58,353 bases of DNA, from contig CALFBG010000057.1 of NCBI GenBank assembly GCA_937951685.1, positions 1-58,353 on the forward strand, written 5' to 3'. Each line of letters starts with the position of its first letter. Within the stretch, counting starts at the first letter, position 1. Position numbers and translations under genes: made by a program. The stretch comes from an uncultured Saprospiraceae bacterium (GTDB taxonomy: Bacteria > Bacteroidota > Bacteroidia > Chitinophagales > Saprospiraceae). Of this stretch, positions 17,331-25,400 are shown piece after piece. Under the pieces are notes generated by a model that was not told where the DNA came from, searched no databases, and saw nothing but the letters and a program-made list of their open reading frames with translations.

Positions 17331-18179
17331 CTACACCATAACTGCTTCGTGATCTAAAAACTGATCATCCAAGGTATTAAGTTCTTGGAAATATTGTTTA
17401 GGACTGATACCCGCAATTTTTTGAAAATCGTGAATAAAGTGAGATTGATCAAAGTATCCTAAGTCGTAGCTAATGTCCGTGAGACTTTTCTGTGGTTGCA
17501 TTTTGTAAGCTTTTACGGCTTCTTCCATGCGAATTAATCTAGCGAAAGATTTGGGACTTAAACCAAGATAGCGTTGAAAAACGCGCAATAACTTTCGTTC
17601 ACTAAAATAAACTTGCTGCGCTAAATCTTTGACTTTTATATTACCTCTACTATGGTAAATAGTTTGCAGTAGTTTTTTTAAGATAAATTGCTCGGTGCTT
17701 GGCGCGCGCATTCGGTGTACCAAGAAACTTTGAAAATGGTATAGTTTTTCTTGAGTGGTGGATAATGCCTTGATTTGCTCTAGCAAGAAATTGACTTCTT
17801 TGCCAAAAACATCTTCTAGGGCAATTGCTTGTCCTTTCAGTTCTTGTAAAGACATTTTGAGAAAGCAACTTACAGCCCAAGGTTTCAAAATAATGCCAAT
17901 GGCTTTTAATTGTTGTTGACCAATGGCTTTAATGTGAAAAGCGTTTTCGTGTAAACCTGCGATAAAGCCTTCCGGTCTAACGTAGCTTTGATCGTTGTAG
18001 ATGTGCATCACCGGATCGCCTAAATCAATGATTAATTCTAAATGACCATCGGGAAGAAATCGCTCTTTAGGTCGACAAGCGACAGTCATGTCAGCCTCAA
18101 TGAACCAACAATAACGAACGTAGTTCCGCAAAGCAGGAATGGGGGAGAATTGTGCGAAATTGACAAATGGAGCCACCAT
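17331..18179 (-). CDS. AraC-family transcriptional regulator
   Basis: A 282-residue cytoplasmic regulator. The N-terminal part (about 1-150; FSPIPALRNYVRYCWFIEAD, FLPDGHLELIIDLGDP) matches the sensory domain frequently found in Bacteroidota and actinobacterial AraC proteins (DUF6597-like). The C-terminal part has two helix-turn-helix units: IKVKDLAQQVYFSERKLLRVFQ and SLTDISYDLGYFDQSHFIHD, then the family signature FQKIAGISPKQYFQE. The target is unknown. It is convergent with the dioxygenase gene, so regulation of that gene is not implied by position. Confidence 0.9.
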   Translation of the reverse strand: MVAPFVNFAQFSPIPALRNYVRYCWFIEADMTVACRPKERFLPDGHLELIIDLGDPVMHIYNDQSYVRPEGFIAGLHENAFHIKAIGQQQLKAIGIILKPWAVSCFLKMSLQELKGQAIALEDVFGKEVNFLLEQIKALSTTQEKLYHFQSFLVHRMRAPSTEQFILKKLLQTIYHSRGNIKVKDLAQQVYFSERKLLRVFQRYLGLSPKSFARLIRMEEAVKAYKMQPQKSLTDISYDLGYFDQSHFIHDFQKIAGISPKQYFQELNTLDDQFLDHEAVMV

Positions 18180-18615
18180 AAGTTAAGACTATTAATTCGG
18201 TGAAATGTAAAATGCCATCAATGATATTGAAGCTGTATTACGTTAACATTTGAACTCGCTCGGTTATAAATATACAGGAAATGCTTTAGAATACGTCGTT
18301 TATCGCCGTTTTTTCATCGAATATTGTTAATTCTATTAAACTTATTGGGGATTATAGCGTCTAAGTATTTAGTAATAGTGCTTAAATAAAATGGCAAGCA
18401 TGGAGGCGTAAAAGCGGATCATCATGAAGCATCGTTTAGTAGATTGACCGTTCAAATAGTTGAGTATTGGGAAATCACTTTTGACTAGAGCAGCTGAGAA
18501 AAGATTGACAAGTATGGGATTCATTTTATTTCTACTTTCAGATCTTTATCCCGTAAGCCTAGTAAGTCACTTGAGTTTCTAGTAGTATTTTCTGACAACT
18601 TCCATATAAATATCG
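18180..18615. other. Gene-free gap between the divergent AraC gene and tatA
   Basis: This is the first part of a 503-base gap. I see no ORF, tRNA or strong hairpin. It must contain the minus-strand promoter of the AraC-type gene, but no clear match to the Bacteroidota consensus is visible on that strand. Confidence 0.3.
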
Positions 18616-18623
18616 TAACTTTG
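18616..18623 (+). promoter_or_regulatory. Bacteroidota-type -7 box upstream of tatA
   Basis: TAACTTTG matches TAnnTTTG, 59 bases before the tatA ATG. A weak -33-like TTCTG lies 21 bases upstream. Confidence 0.55.
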
Positions 18624-18682
18624 CAATAAAGCAAAGCTTAAATTAGTTTAACTTCAGTTGTAAACTGACTTAATTTTTTAAT

Positions 18683-18907
18683 ATGAACACAATTTTGTTA
18701 TTTGGACTTCCGGGCGGGGCAGAATGGATTATTATTTTATTTGCCATCTTATTACTTTTTGGTGGTAAGAAAATTCCAGAATTGATGCGCGGTCTAGGAA
18801 AAGGAATTCGAGAGTTTAATAGTGCAAGAGCATCCATCGAAGGCGAAATTAAAGAAGGAATCAAAGATGCAGAGCGCCAGAAAATAGAAGAAAAAAGAGA
18901 AGATTAG
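18683..18907 (+). CDS. tatA: Sec-independent protein translocase subunit TatA
   Basis: A 74-residue protein with the full TatA plan: a short periplasmic N-terminus, one membrane helix (about 11-27, [16 protein letters not shown]), the hinge [20 protein letters not shown] and a charged amphipathic/polar tail rich in Glu and Lys. TatA oligomers form the pore that exports folded twin-arginine proteins. No tatC is in the window. Bacteroidota often keep tatA apart from tatC. It has its own promoter box and ends in a bidirectional terminator. Confidence 0.93.
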   Translation: MNTILLFGLPGGAEWIIILFAILLLFGGKKIPELMRGLGKGIREFNSARASIEGEIKEGIKDAERQKIEEKRED

Positions 18908-18933
18908 TTTTTTAATGAGGTCTTTGCCCAACG

Positions 18934-18970
18934 ATTAAAGCCAATTCCAGATGATGGAATTGGCTTTAAT
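18934..18970. terminator. Bidirectional terminator between tatA and the FKBP gene
   Basis: Perfect 15-bp stem ATTAAAGCCAATTCC (18934-18948) / GGAATTGGCTTTAAT (18956-18970) with a 7-base loop, placed midway between two convergent genes (stops at 18907 and 18999). Confidence 0.85.
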
Positions 18971-18998
18971 TATTTGTAGTGGTTTGAAAGGTATCTTT

Positions 18999-19961
18999 TT
19001 ACTGCTTTGCCGTCGAATTTGTCGTATCTGCTTTGAGGTCGACGATCTTAATTTTAAAAATTAATACGGAGTTTGCAGGAATAGAAATATTATCTTCTTC
19101 AATTGCTCTCGGACCGTAGGCCATGCGCGAAGGTACTAAAATCCAACCTTCTCCTCCTTTTTTGAAGTGTTGTAATCCCTCTTCCCAGCCTGGAATCACT
19201 TTTCCCTTTCCTAAAGTGACGGGATAAGGTTTTTTATCTAAAGAAGAATCAAACTTCGTCCCATCTACCAAAAAACCTTCGTAGTGAACTTCGAGATAAT
19301 CTCCCGGCTTAGCTTTTTTTCCTCTGCCTTTTTTAGCAACATGGTAGCTGAGTCCTGAATCTGTTCTTTTGGTTTTCAACTTATGCTGTAGCACATATTC
19401 TTGAATGATTTTTTTATCCGTATTAAATTGTTTCTTTTGATGTGCTTCGAACGCTCGGCGTTCTTTGCGTTCTAAGGCAACCATGTATTGATTATAAGAT
19501 TTACGATCCATGATCTCTAAAATTTCTAATTCAAAGATCAAGGGGGCGTTACCCGGAATAATATTACCCGCACCATTTTCACCGTAACCCAAGGCTGGAG
19601 GAACGAATAAACTAGCTTTGGTGCCGACCTGAAATAAAGGAACGCCCAAGTCCCAGCCTTGAATCACTTGTCGATAGCCTAATCGAAAAACGAAAGGCTC
19701 CTCTTCCGGAGATTCGTCGAATACTTTACCCGTCAAAAGGCTTGATTTGTAACGGACCTTCACATAATCTCCCGCGATGGGCTTTCGGCCATTGCCAGCT
19801 TTTTCAATTAAATAATGTATCCCTTCTTTGGTGCGTTCCGTTTTGATTTGATGCTTTTTAATAAAATCGTCCAAATTCTGAGTAGCATCACCTTGTGCGT
19901 AAATATTCGCACTGGTCAGCAAAAAGCCGAGGGCTAGGAGGAGTAAAGAGAATTGCTTCAT
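18999..19961 (-). CDS. Secreted double-domain FKBP-type peptidyl-prolyl cis-trans isomerase
   Basis: Numbered from the ATG at 19961 (320 residues), which gives the signal peptide MKQFSLLLLALGFLLTSANI, cleaved after AQ near residue 22. An upstream in-frame ATG at 20090 would bury that signal and is rejected. Two FKBP domains are present. The first (about 45-150) has GDYVKVRYKSSLLTGKVFD and VIQGWDLGVPLFQVGTKASL. The second (about 205-310) has GDYLEVHYEGFLVDGTKFD and VIPGWEEGLQHFKKGGEGWI. Both keep the aromatic pocket residues. It probably acts as a periplasmic or surface folding catalyst. It is monocistronic and terminates at the shared hairpin with tatA. Confidence 0.92.
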   Translation of the reverse strand: MKQFSLLLLALGFLLTSANIYAQGDATQNLDDFIKKHQIKTERTKEGIHYLIEKAGNGRKPIAGDYVKVRYKSSLLTGKVFDESPEEEPFVFRLGYRQVIQGWDLGVPLFQVGTKASLFVPPALGYGENGAGNIIPGNAPLIFELEILEIMDRKSYNQYMVALERKERRAFEAHQKKQFNTDKKIIQEYVLQHKLKTKRTDSGLSYHVAKKGRGKKAKPGDYLEVHYEGFLVDGTKFDSSLDKKPYPVTLGKGKVIPGWEEGLQHFKKGGEGWILVPSRMAYGPRAIEEDNISIPANSVLIFKIKIVDLKADTTNSTAKQ

Positions 19962-20126
19962 AATTGAAATGGAATTGTAAGTTAAAATGCGCAGTAACAG
20001 TTGTTGAGTTTTAAGCAACACGCTGATTAAGATCTTGTTACAACGTATTAAATGGTTTATGATAAAACGGAGACAAATTTGAAAGAACATTCAATTTTGT
20101 CCGAGTTCTTAATCGTTATCGCACAC

Positions 20127-20166
20127 AAAATATCTTCTAAAGCAGTTTCTCTTTAGAAGATATTTT
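20127..20166. terminator. Long perfect hairpin between the glucosaminidase and FKBP genes
   Basis: Perfect 16-bp stem AAAATATCTTCTAAAG (20127-20142) / CTTTAGAAGATATTTT (20151-20166) with an 8-base loop. It lies about 265 bases downstream of the minus-strand glucosaminidase stop, within the 468-base gap 19962-20429. I see nothing else in that gap. Confidence 0.65.
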
Positions 20167-20429
20167 AAATTTTTTGTATGCTTACTAACATAAAGCACAT
20201 ATACAATGCCAATGTGTGAACTTAATTACGAATTAACATATCTTTAAGATAGCTAAAGTTAAACTTCAGTTTGAGTTTGAAAGGAAACGGTTTAACTTTT
20301 ACCGTTTTGATACTATTTAATTCGAAATTATGTAGCGAAGCCTCTTTCATTGATGGTATAAAAATCATATCATTTGATTTTGTCAGGGTGTTTTAAACAA
20401 TTTTTACAACGCTTACTTTATACTTATGT

Positions 20430-21248
20430 TCATTGATCGTAGCGATGAAGGTTTAAGCTTTCAATTAGTCTGATCAGTTTGATTGCATACTTTGGGTCAG
20501 TAGCATAACCTGCTTTTTTTAATCCTTTTGCCCAATTCTTATAGTCTGTACGAGGCAATTTGGTCAAATGTCGATACCTTTTTCCTTGTAGCAATAAACT
20601 GTGCGCTCGATAACTTTCCCAAGCATTTTTATAAATGCGGAAAAAATCTTTATGGCTATCATCCGTAAAATTGCTACAGTGATTCTTTTTGCATTTTTTA
20701 GAAAAACACTTCATTCCAAAATGATTGTTGTTCTTAGTAGATAAACGGCTTTCTCCAGCATTAGTTTCAATTAAGCCTTGCGCAAGAATAATACTGGCCG
20801 GAATACCATACTTTCGCATCTCAGCTTGTGCGACTTTTGCAAAACGTTTGATGTAGACTTCTTTCTTTCTCTTTTTAGAAATACTCGGTGCGTTTTTTTC
20901 TCCTAAATCCCCAAAACCCATATTGGAATAGGTATTCGCTAGATTAAGATCAAGCGTATTTCTTTTTTGCGCTGCACTCAAATTTTCAGTTCCTTGTAAT
21001 GTCTGTAAACCATCAATCAAAGATTGAGTAGTGCGATTCGACCAGTTACTAAGACGTTCTTTCCAGCTCGATTGAGCTTCGTTTATTGTATGTGCAGCGA
21101 GTGTTTCGCTAGCATTCATCTTCATATGAAAGCTCAAATCTTTGTGGGTTAACAGATAAGCAATGCAAAGCAAACCAGCTATTTTGATCCAATGCTTGCT
21201 GAATGCTTGGGAGACTTTGTTGAACGCAGAGGTAAATAAATTTTTCAT
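20430..21248 (-). CDS. Glucosaminidase-domain protein (peptidoglycan hydrolase), membrane-anchored
   Basis: A 272-residue protein with an N-terminal hydrophobic anchor (about 20-34, WIKIAGLLCIAYLLT), a low-complexity linker and a C-terminal glucosaminidase domain (about 130-268). Its catalytic Glu161 lies in AQGLIETNAGESRLSTKNNN, followed by the family's HFGMKC block and SYRAHSLLLQGKRY. It cleaves N-acetylglucosaminyl bonds in peptidoglycan and is likely tethered in the inner membrane facing the periplasm. The C-terminal LKKAGYATDPKYAIKLIRLI is typical of FlgJ-like enzymes. No LysM domain follows, unlike many homologues. Confidence 0.88.
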   Translation of the reverse strand: MKNLFTSAFNKVSQAFSKHWIKIAGLLCIAYLLTHKDLSFHMKMNASETLAAHTINEAQSSWKERLSNWSNRTTQSLIDGLQTLQGTENLSAAQKRNTLDLNLANTYSNMGFGDLGEKNAPSISKKRKKEVYIKRFAKVAQAEMRKYGIPASIILAQGLIETNAGESRLSTKNNNHFGMKCFSKKCKKNHCSNFTDDSHKDFFRIYKNAWESYRAHSLLLQGKRYRHLTKLPRTDYKNWAKGLKKAGYATDPKYAIKLIRLIESLNLHRYDQ

Positions 21249-21287
21249 TTTAGGAGATTTAGTACTTTGTAATTTAAGTTTGTGAAT

Positions 21288-21398
21288 ATTTTGAGCCTTG
21301 GATTTTCGTGCTAATCAAAGAAGCCCCGGAGTTTAATCCTTGAAAAGGATTAAGGCGAGGAGCCAACGCGGAGTAGGACGAAAAGGCGGGTTCAAAAT
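21288..21398. repeat. Imperfect palindromic intergenic element, copy 2
   Basis: A 111-base, locally GC-rich element in otherwise AT-rich DNA. Outer arms ATTTTGAGCCT (21288-21298) / GGGTTCAAAAT (21388-21398) pair over 11 positions with two wobbles. The next stem is TTTTCGT (21303-21309) / ACGAAAA (21378-21384). A central perfect hairpin is TTAATCCTT-GAA-AAGGATTAA (21333-21353). The 3' end (GAGTA, ACGAAAAG, GG, TTCAAAA) matches the copy at 79-158. It is just upstream of the glucosaminidase gene (minus strand), but its similarity to distant copies argues for a mobile or repeat origin rather than a gene-specific leader. Confidence 0.65.
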
Positions 21399-21547
21399 GT
21401 TTGATAATTTATATTACAAAGTATTTAGTTTGATTAGTAGTTGCACACGTTCGATTTTCATTAAATCGTGAAAACTAAACGAGCACAGATTCATAGTATG
21501 TGGTGTATGTAAAAGTTTGCTGTACCGAAGTACTTAAGTATGAAACA

Positions 21548-21599
21548 AATTTAAAACAAAATGTTTATAAAATCCAATTAATTTAAAACAAAATGTTTT
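21548..21599. promoter_or_regulatory. Two identical dyad sites 32 bp apart (putative operator pair)
   Basis: The 19-base sequence AATTTAAAACAAAATGTTT occurs at 21548-21566 and 21580-21598. Each copy contains the dyad AAACA-AAA-TGTTT, extended to AAAACA-AAA-TGTTTT in the second. The 32-base offset is about three helical turns, which suits cooperative binding by a regulator on one DNA face. The nearest genes are the glucosaminidase (minus, 21248) and the giant repeat protein (plus, 22411). Confidence 0.45.
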
Positions 21600-21724
21600 A
21601 TTTATTTCAACAATTCACCCAGAACTATATAGAATGAGCCTTCTCGCTCGTAGAATTGTTTTAAAAGGTCTTGAGTGTTGAACTTGAATTTTGCCAGCCT
21701 TCATCGTTTTTTATACCTAAAACG

Positions 21725-21757
21725 AACTGCTTTTCAGCAGAAGAGCAGTTATTTTTT
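21725..21757 (+). terminator. Orphan terminator-like hairpin
   Basis: AACTGCT (21725-21731) / AGCAGTT (21744-21750) followed by A and a run of six T (21752-21757). No plus-strand gene precedes it before tatA, 2.8 kb away, so it may end a small RNA transcribed from about 21400-21720. It lies inside a short ORF judged spurious. Confidence 0.4.
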
Positions 21758-22410
21758 AAAAACATTAATAAATTATATATATAATGAAACATATCGTATT
21801 TTTCTACGATATAATCTTATCGGTGATCAATATCCCTTGGTTCCGATCGAATCTTACAATTTAACCATACCAAAACATTACGGATAAAGAATCCTTGAGT
21901 ATGCGCTAAGTTTTTACGAACGACGCGCATGATTTGTAACAAGGATTTTGACTTTAGCTTGGATAATAGCACTATCCATTTTAAAGTCTAAACCTCAGAT
22001 TAATGATAGCACCATTAGTTTGAGCGAAAAGCTCAATTAGCACTGAGTTTTTAAAGCATCTCGTAGTCTTTTTTAGATTGCGATCGACCATCCCAAAACC
22101 TTTTAGTTATCCCAACTACCGTATGCGTAGTGGCACTAGATTAACGCTGACCGTTAATTGAGTTTGCCATCGACGGCTTACAGGAGTACACTTAATCTTT
22201 ACTCAAATCGAGTAGAGTGATTAAGTGCGCTTGCTGGTTACATTTTATCCTGATGATTCCTTGGTGAAAAGCAGCTAATTGGTGCTTTTGACTAACGTTC
22301 GTTTGCTTATTGCAACAGTAATCAACTGTTGCGTGGCAAGTACATTTTAATATAAATACATCTCAGCAGAACAAATTATAATCCTTTACAATGAATAAAC
22401 CTTTACATCC
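21758..22410 (+). other. Hairpin-rich non-coding leader region of the giant repeat gene
   Basis: Part of a 1.16-kb gap without convincing genes. Small perfect hairpins follow one another: GGATA/TATCC (21961-21977), TTGAGC-GAAAA-GCTCAA (22020-22036), TTAACG/CGTTAA (22141-22157), CACTTAATC/GATTAAGTG with an inner ACTC/GAGT pair (22189-22227), and CAACAGT-AATCA-ACTGTTG (22313-22331). A TAGCAC-like word recurs near 21967, 22009 and 22039. No clean promoter consensus is seen. It could be a long structured leader or several degenerate repeat copies. Confidence 0.35.
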
Positions 22411-25400
22411 ATGAAGCCCATGAACCTAAAACTTAAAATCCAGTTCGTAGTAGGACTGTGTTTATTATTAACTACGTTTGGTAATAAACTCTCCGCACAA
22501 TGCGCACCTGATATGACGGCTCCTGTGATTGATATCTCAGGAGTAGTGATGGTTGGTCCTTATGATTGTGCGACCTTTCAAGCAGGAATCCCCGCAGGAC
22601 CTGATTTGCCATTTCTAGATTTTTGTGATAATGTAGCCGGTACGGTTAGTCCCATTGATGATGTTTCGGGGATTGATACTTGTACAGGTGGTATTATTAT
22701 GCGTACGTGGACCGTACAAGATGCTGCGGGAAACATTGGTGCATTTTCTCAAATGATTACCATCTTAGGAGATACGCTAGGTCCTATTTGGGATCAATTA
22801 CCAGGTGCCTTAGATGCTAGTTTTACTTGCACGGCTCCGGGATTAGCACCTTCGCCAACAGCGACGGACGATTGTAATAATGTGCTTTCTGTCAATGTGC
22901 TTTCGGACGTTATAGTGGCAGGAACGTGTGCGAATAATTTTACGCGAACCATTACTTACCAAGCCGAAGATGTTTGTGGAAATACTTCCGAAGATTACGT
23001 AGTTACCTTAATGGTTCAAGATACCATTGCTCCAACGGCGGATGCTTTACCAGACTTAGGCCCCTTCGCTTGCATTGATGATATTCCTGCTCCGGATACG
23101 ATGGTCGTAATGAATACAGCGGATAACTGTGGAGGAAATCTTACGATTATGCACGTAGGAGATTCAAGCGATCCAGGCTGTAGTGGTGGCATTGTCATTA
23201 GAACGTATAGTGTAACAGATGTTTGTGGTAATGCTTTACCATTGACTCAAAATATAGTCGTGAGCGCAGATACCATTGCTCCAACGGCAGATGCTTTACC
23301 GGATCTAGGTCCTTTCGCTTGTTATACCGCTATTCCGCCCGCGAATATTAATGATGTCATGAACGAGATGGATAATTGTGGTGGTTTAGTTGTCGTAACG
23401 CACGTTGGTGATGGAATTGATCCAGGTTGTGATGGCGGCACAGTAATTAGAACTTATCGCTTGACGGATGTCTGTGCAAATACCCGTGATATTTTACAAA
23501 ACATAATGGTGAGTGCAGATAATACCCCTCCGACGGCAGATGCTTTACCAGATTTAGGTCCTTTTGATTGTTCCTCAAATATTCCTGCTCCGGATAGTAG
23601 CGTGGTGATGAACGTGATGGATAATTGTGGTGGTGCCGTAACGGTAAGTTTTCAAAGTGATAGCGCTAGTCCAAGCTGCGCAGGTGGCAACGTCACCCGT
23701 ACTTATCGAATCGAAGATGCTTGTGGTAATGGCGCGAATCTCACCCAAAATATTATCATTAGCCCAGATACAGAAAATCCTACGATTGCTAATGTCGCTG
23801 ATACAAGTATTACAATGGGCGCCGCCGCTTGTCCTGCTGGAACGCCGTCTATTAGTTTAGATGCAGACATAGAAGTTGGCTCTGAAGAAATGTTTACTGT
23901 AAATGGAGTAAGCTTTACTGGCCCCGCAGTAGGTACAAATTATAGTGATAACTGTACGGCGGATAACGCATTAGTACTCCGTGTTGATAATATTAATTTT
24001 AATGGTTCGGGAACAGATTTAGGAGCTTGTATTCGATGGGTAGAAATTTCCTATACGGTACAAGATTTATGTAATAATTTTAATGAGATCATACAACGGA
24101 TCAGAATTCAAGACGAAGAAGATCCTACGATTAGTTTAGCGCCCAATGCCCTAGACCGAACTTGTGCTTGTGACGATGCAGCTTGTCTCACCGCAGCACA
24201 AGCTTTAGCACCGAGTGCAAGTGATATTGCGGATAATTGTCCTTCGCCCACTTTAGGGAGTAAGAATGCAGGAGCATTTGTAGCGGGGGCAACTTGCCCT
24301 CAAGAAGGAAGTTATACAAATACTTGGGAGGTAATGGATGCTTGTGGTAATGCAATTACTTACACACAAGTCATTACCATTGAAGATAATATGGCACCTA
24401 CCATCGATGATACCGGAATGTCATTCAACATTAGTCTTAATTGTGACGACCCGATTCCTCCTGCAAGTCGTTTAGCTGCGATGGATAATTGCGACGGAAC
24501 GATTACACAAACGGAGTTATCTGTTGATAATAATGCTTCGGTTGATCCTTGTGGTGGTGGAACAATTTTGCGAACTTGGTCCGTAGCAGATGCTTGTGGA
24601 ACAGTGAGTCAGGTACAACAAATGATCACCATTAATCCAGATACAATTGCACCTATTTGGAATGGAACGTCTCCTTTAAATTTAACAGCGAATTGTACTA
24701 CGAATCTTGATACTTTAGTCGCAGCAAATAGGCCTACGGGAACGGACAATTGTAATTCGCCCATTATAAGTGTTGCTACGGATAGTACCGTCGCTGGAAC
24801 TTGTGCAGGTAATTTTGTACGGACGATTACATACACGATCAGTGACGATTGTGGAAATATGAATACGGATTTATTTTCAGTAGTCCTTACGGTAAGTGAT
24901 ACTGATGCACCAATATGGAATGGAACTTCACCACTCAATTTATCAGCAAACTGTACCGATGATATAGCTGCTTTAATTGCAGCGAATGTACCTACGGCAA
25001 TGGATAGTTGTAGTATGGTCTTAGTAAGTTTAGATAATGATAGTACCGTTGCTGGAACTTGTGCGGGCAATTACGTTCGTACCTTGAGTTATACGGTAGT
25101 GGATGATTGTGGAAATATGAATGCGGCAAGTTTTGATGTTGTCCTTACGGTAAGTGATACCACTGCTCCAGTTTGGAATGGGACTTCTCCCGTTAATTTG
25201 ACAGCAAGTTGTACCGATGATATAGCTGCTTTAGTTGCAGCGAATGTACCCACGGCAATGGATAGTTGTAGTATGGTTGTCGTGAGTTTAGATAATGATA
25301 GTACCGTTGCTGGAACTTGTGCGGGCAATTACGTTCGTACACTTAGTTATGTCGCAGCGGATAGTTGTGGCAATACTAATGCAACTGCCTTTGAAATAGT

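Noticed and set aside
21675..21887. 70-codon plus-strand ORF in the long intergenic region
   Set aside because: No recognisable domain or signal, AT-rich composition, and it runs through a terminator-like hairpin.
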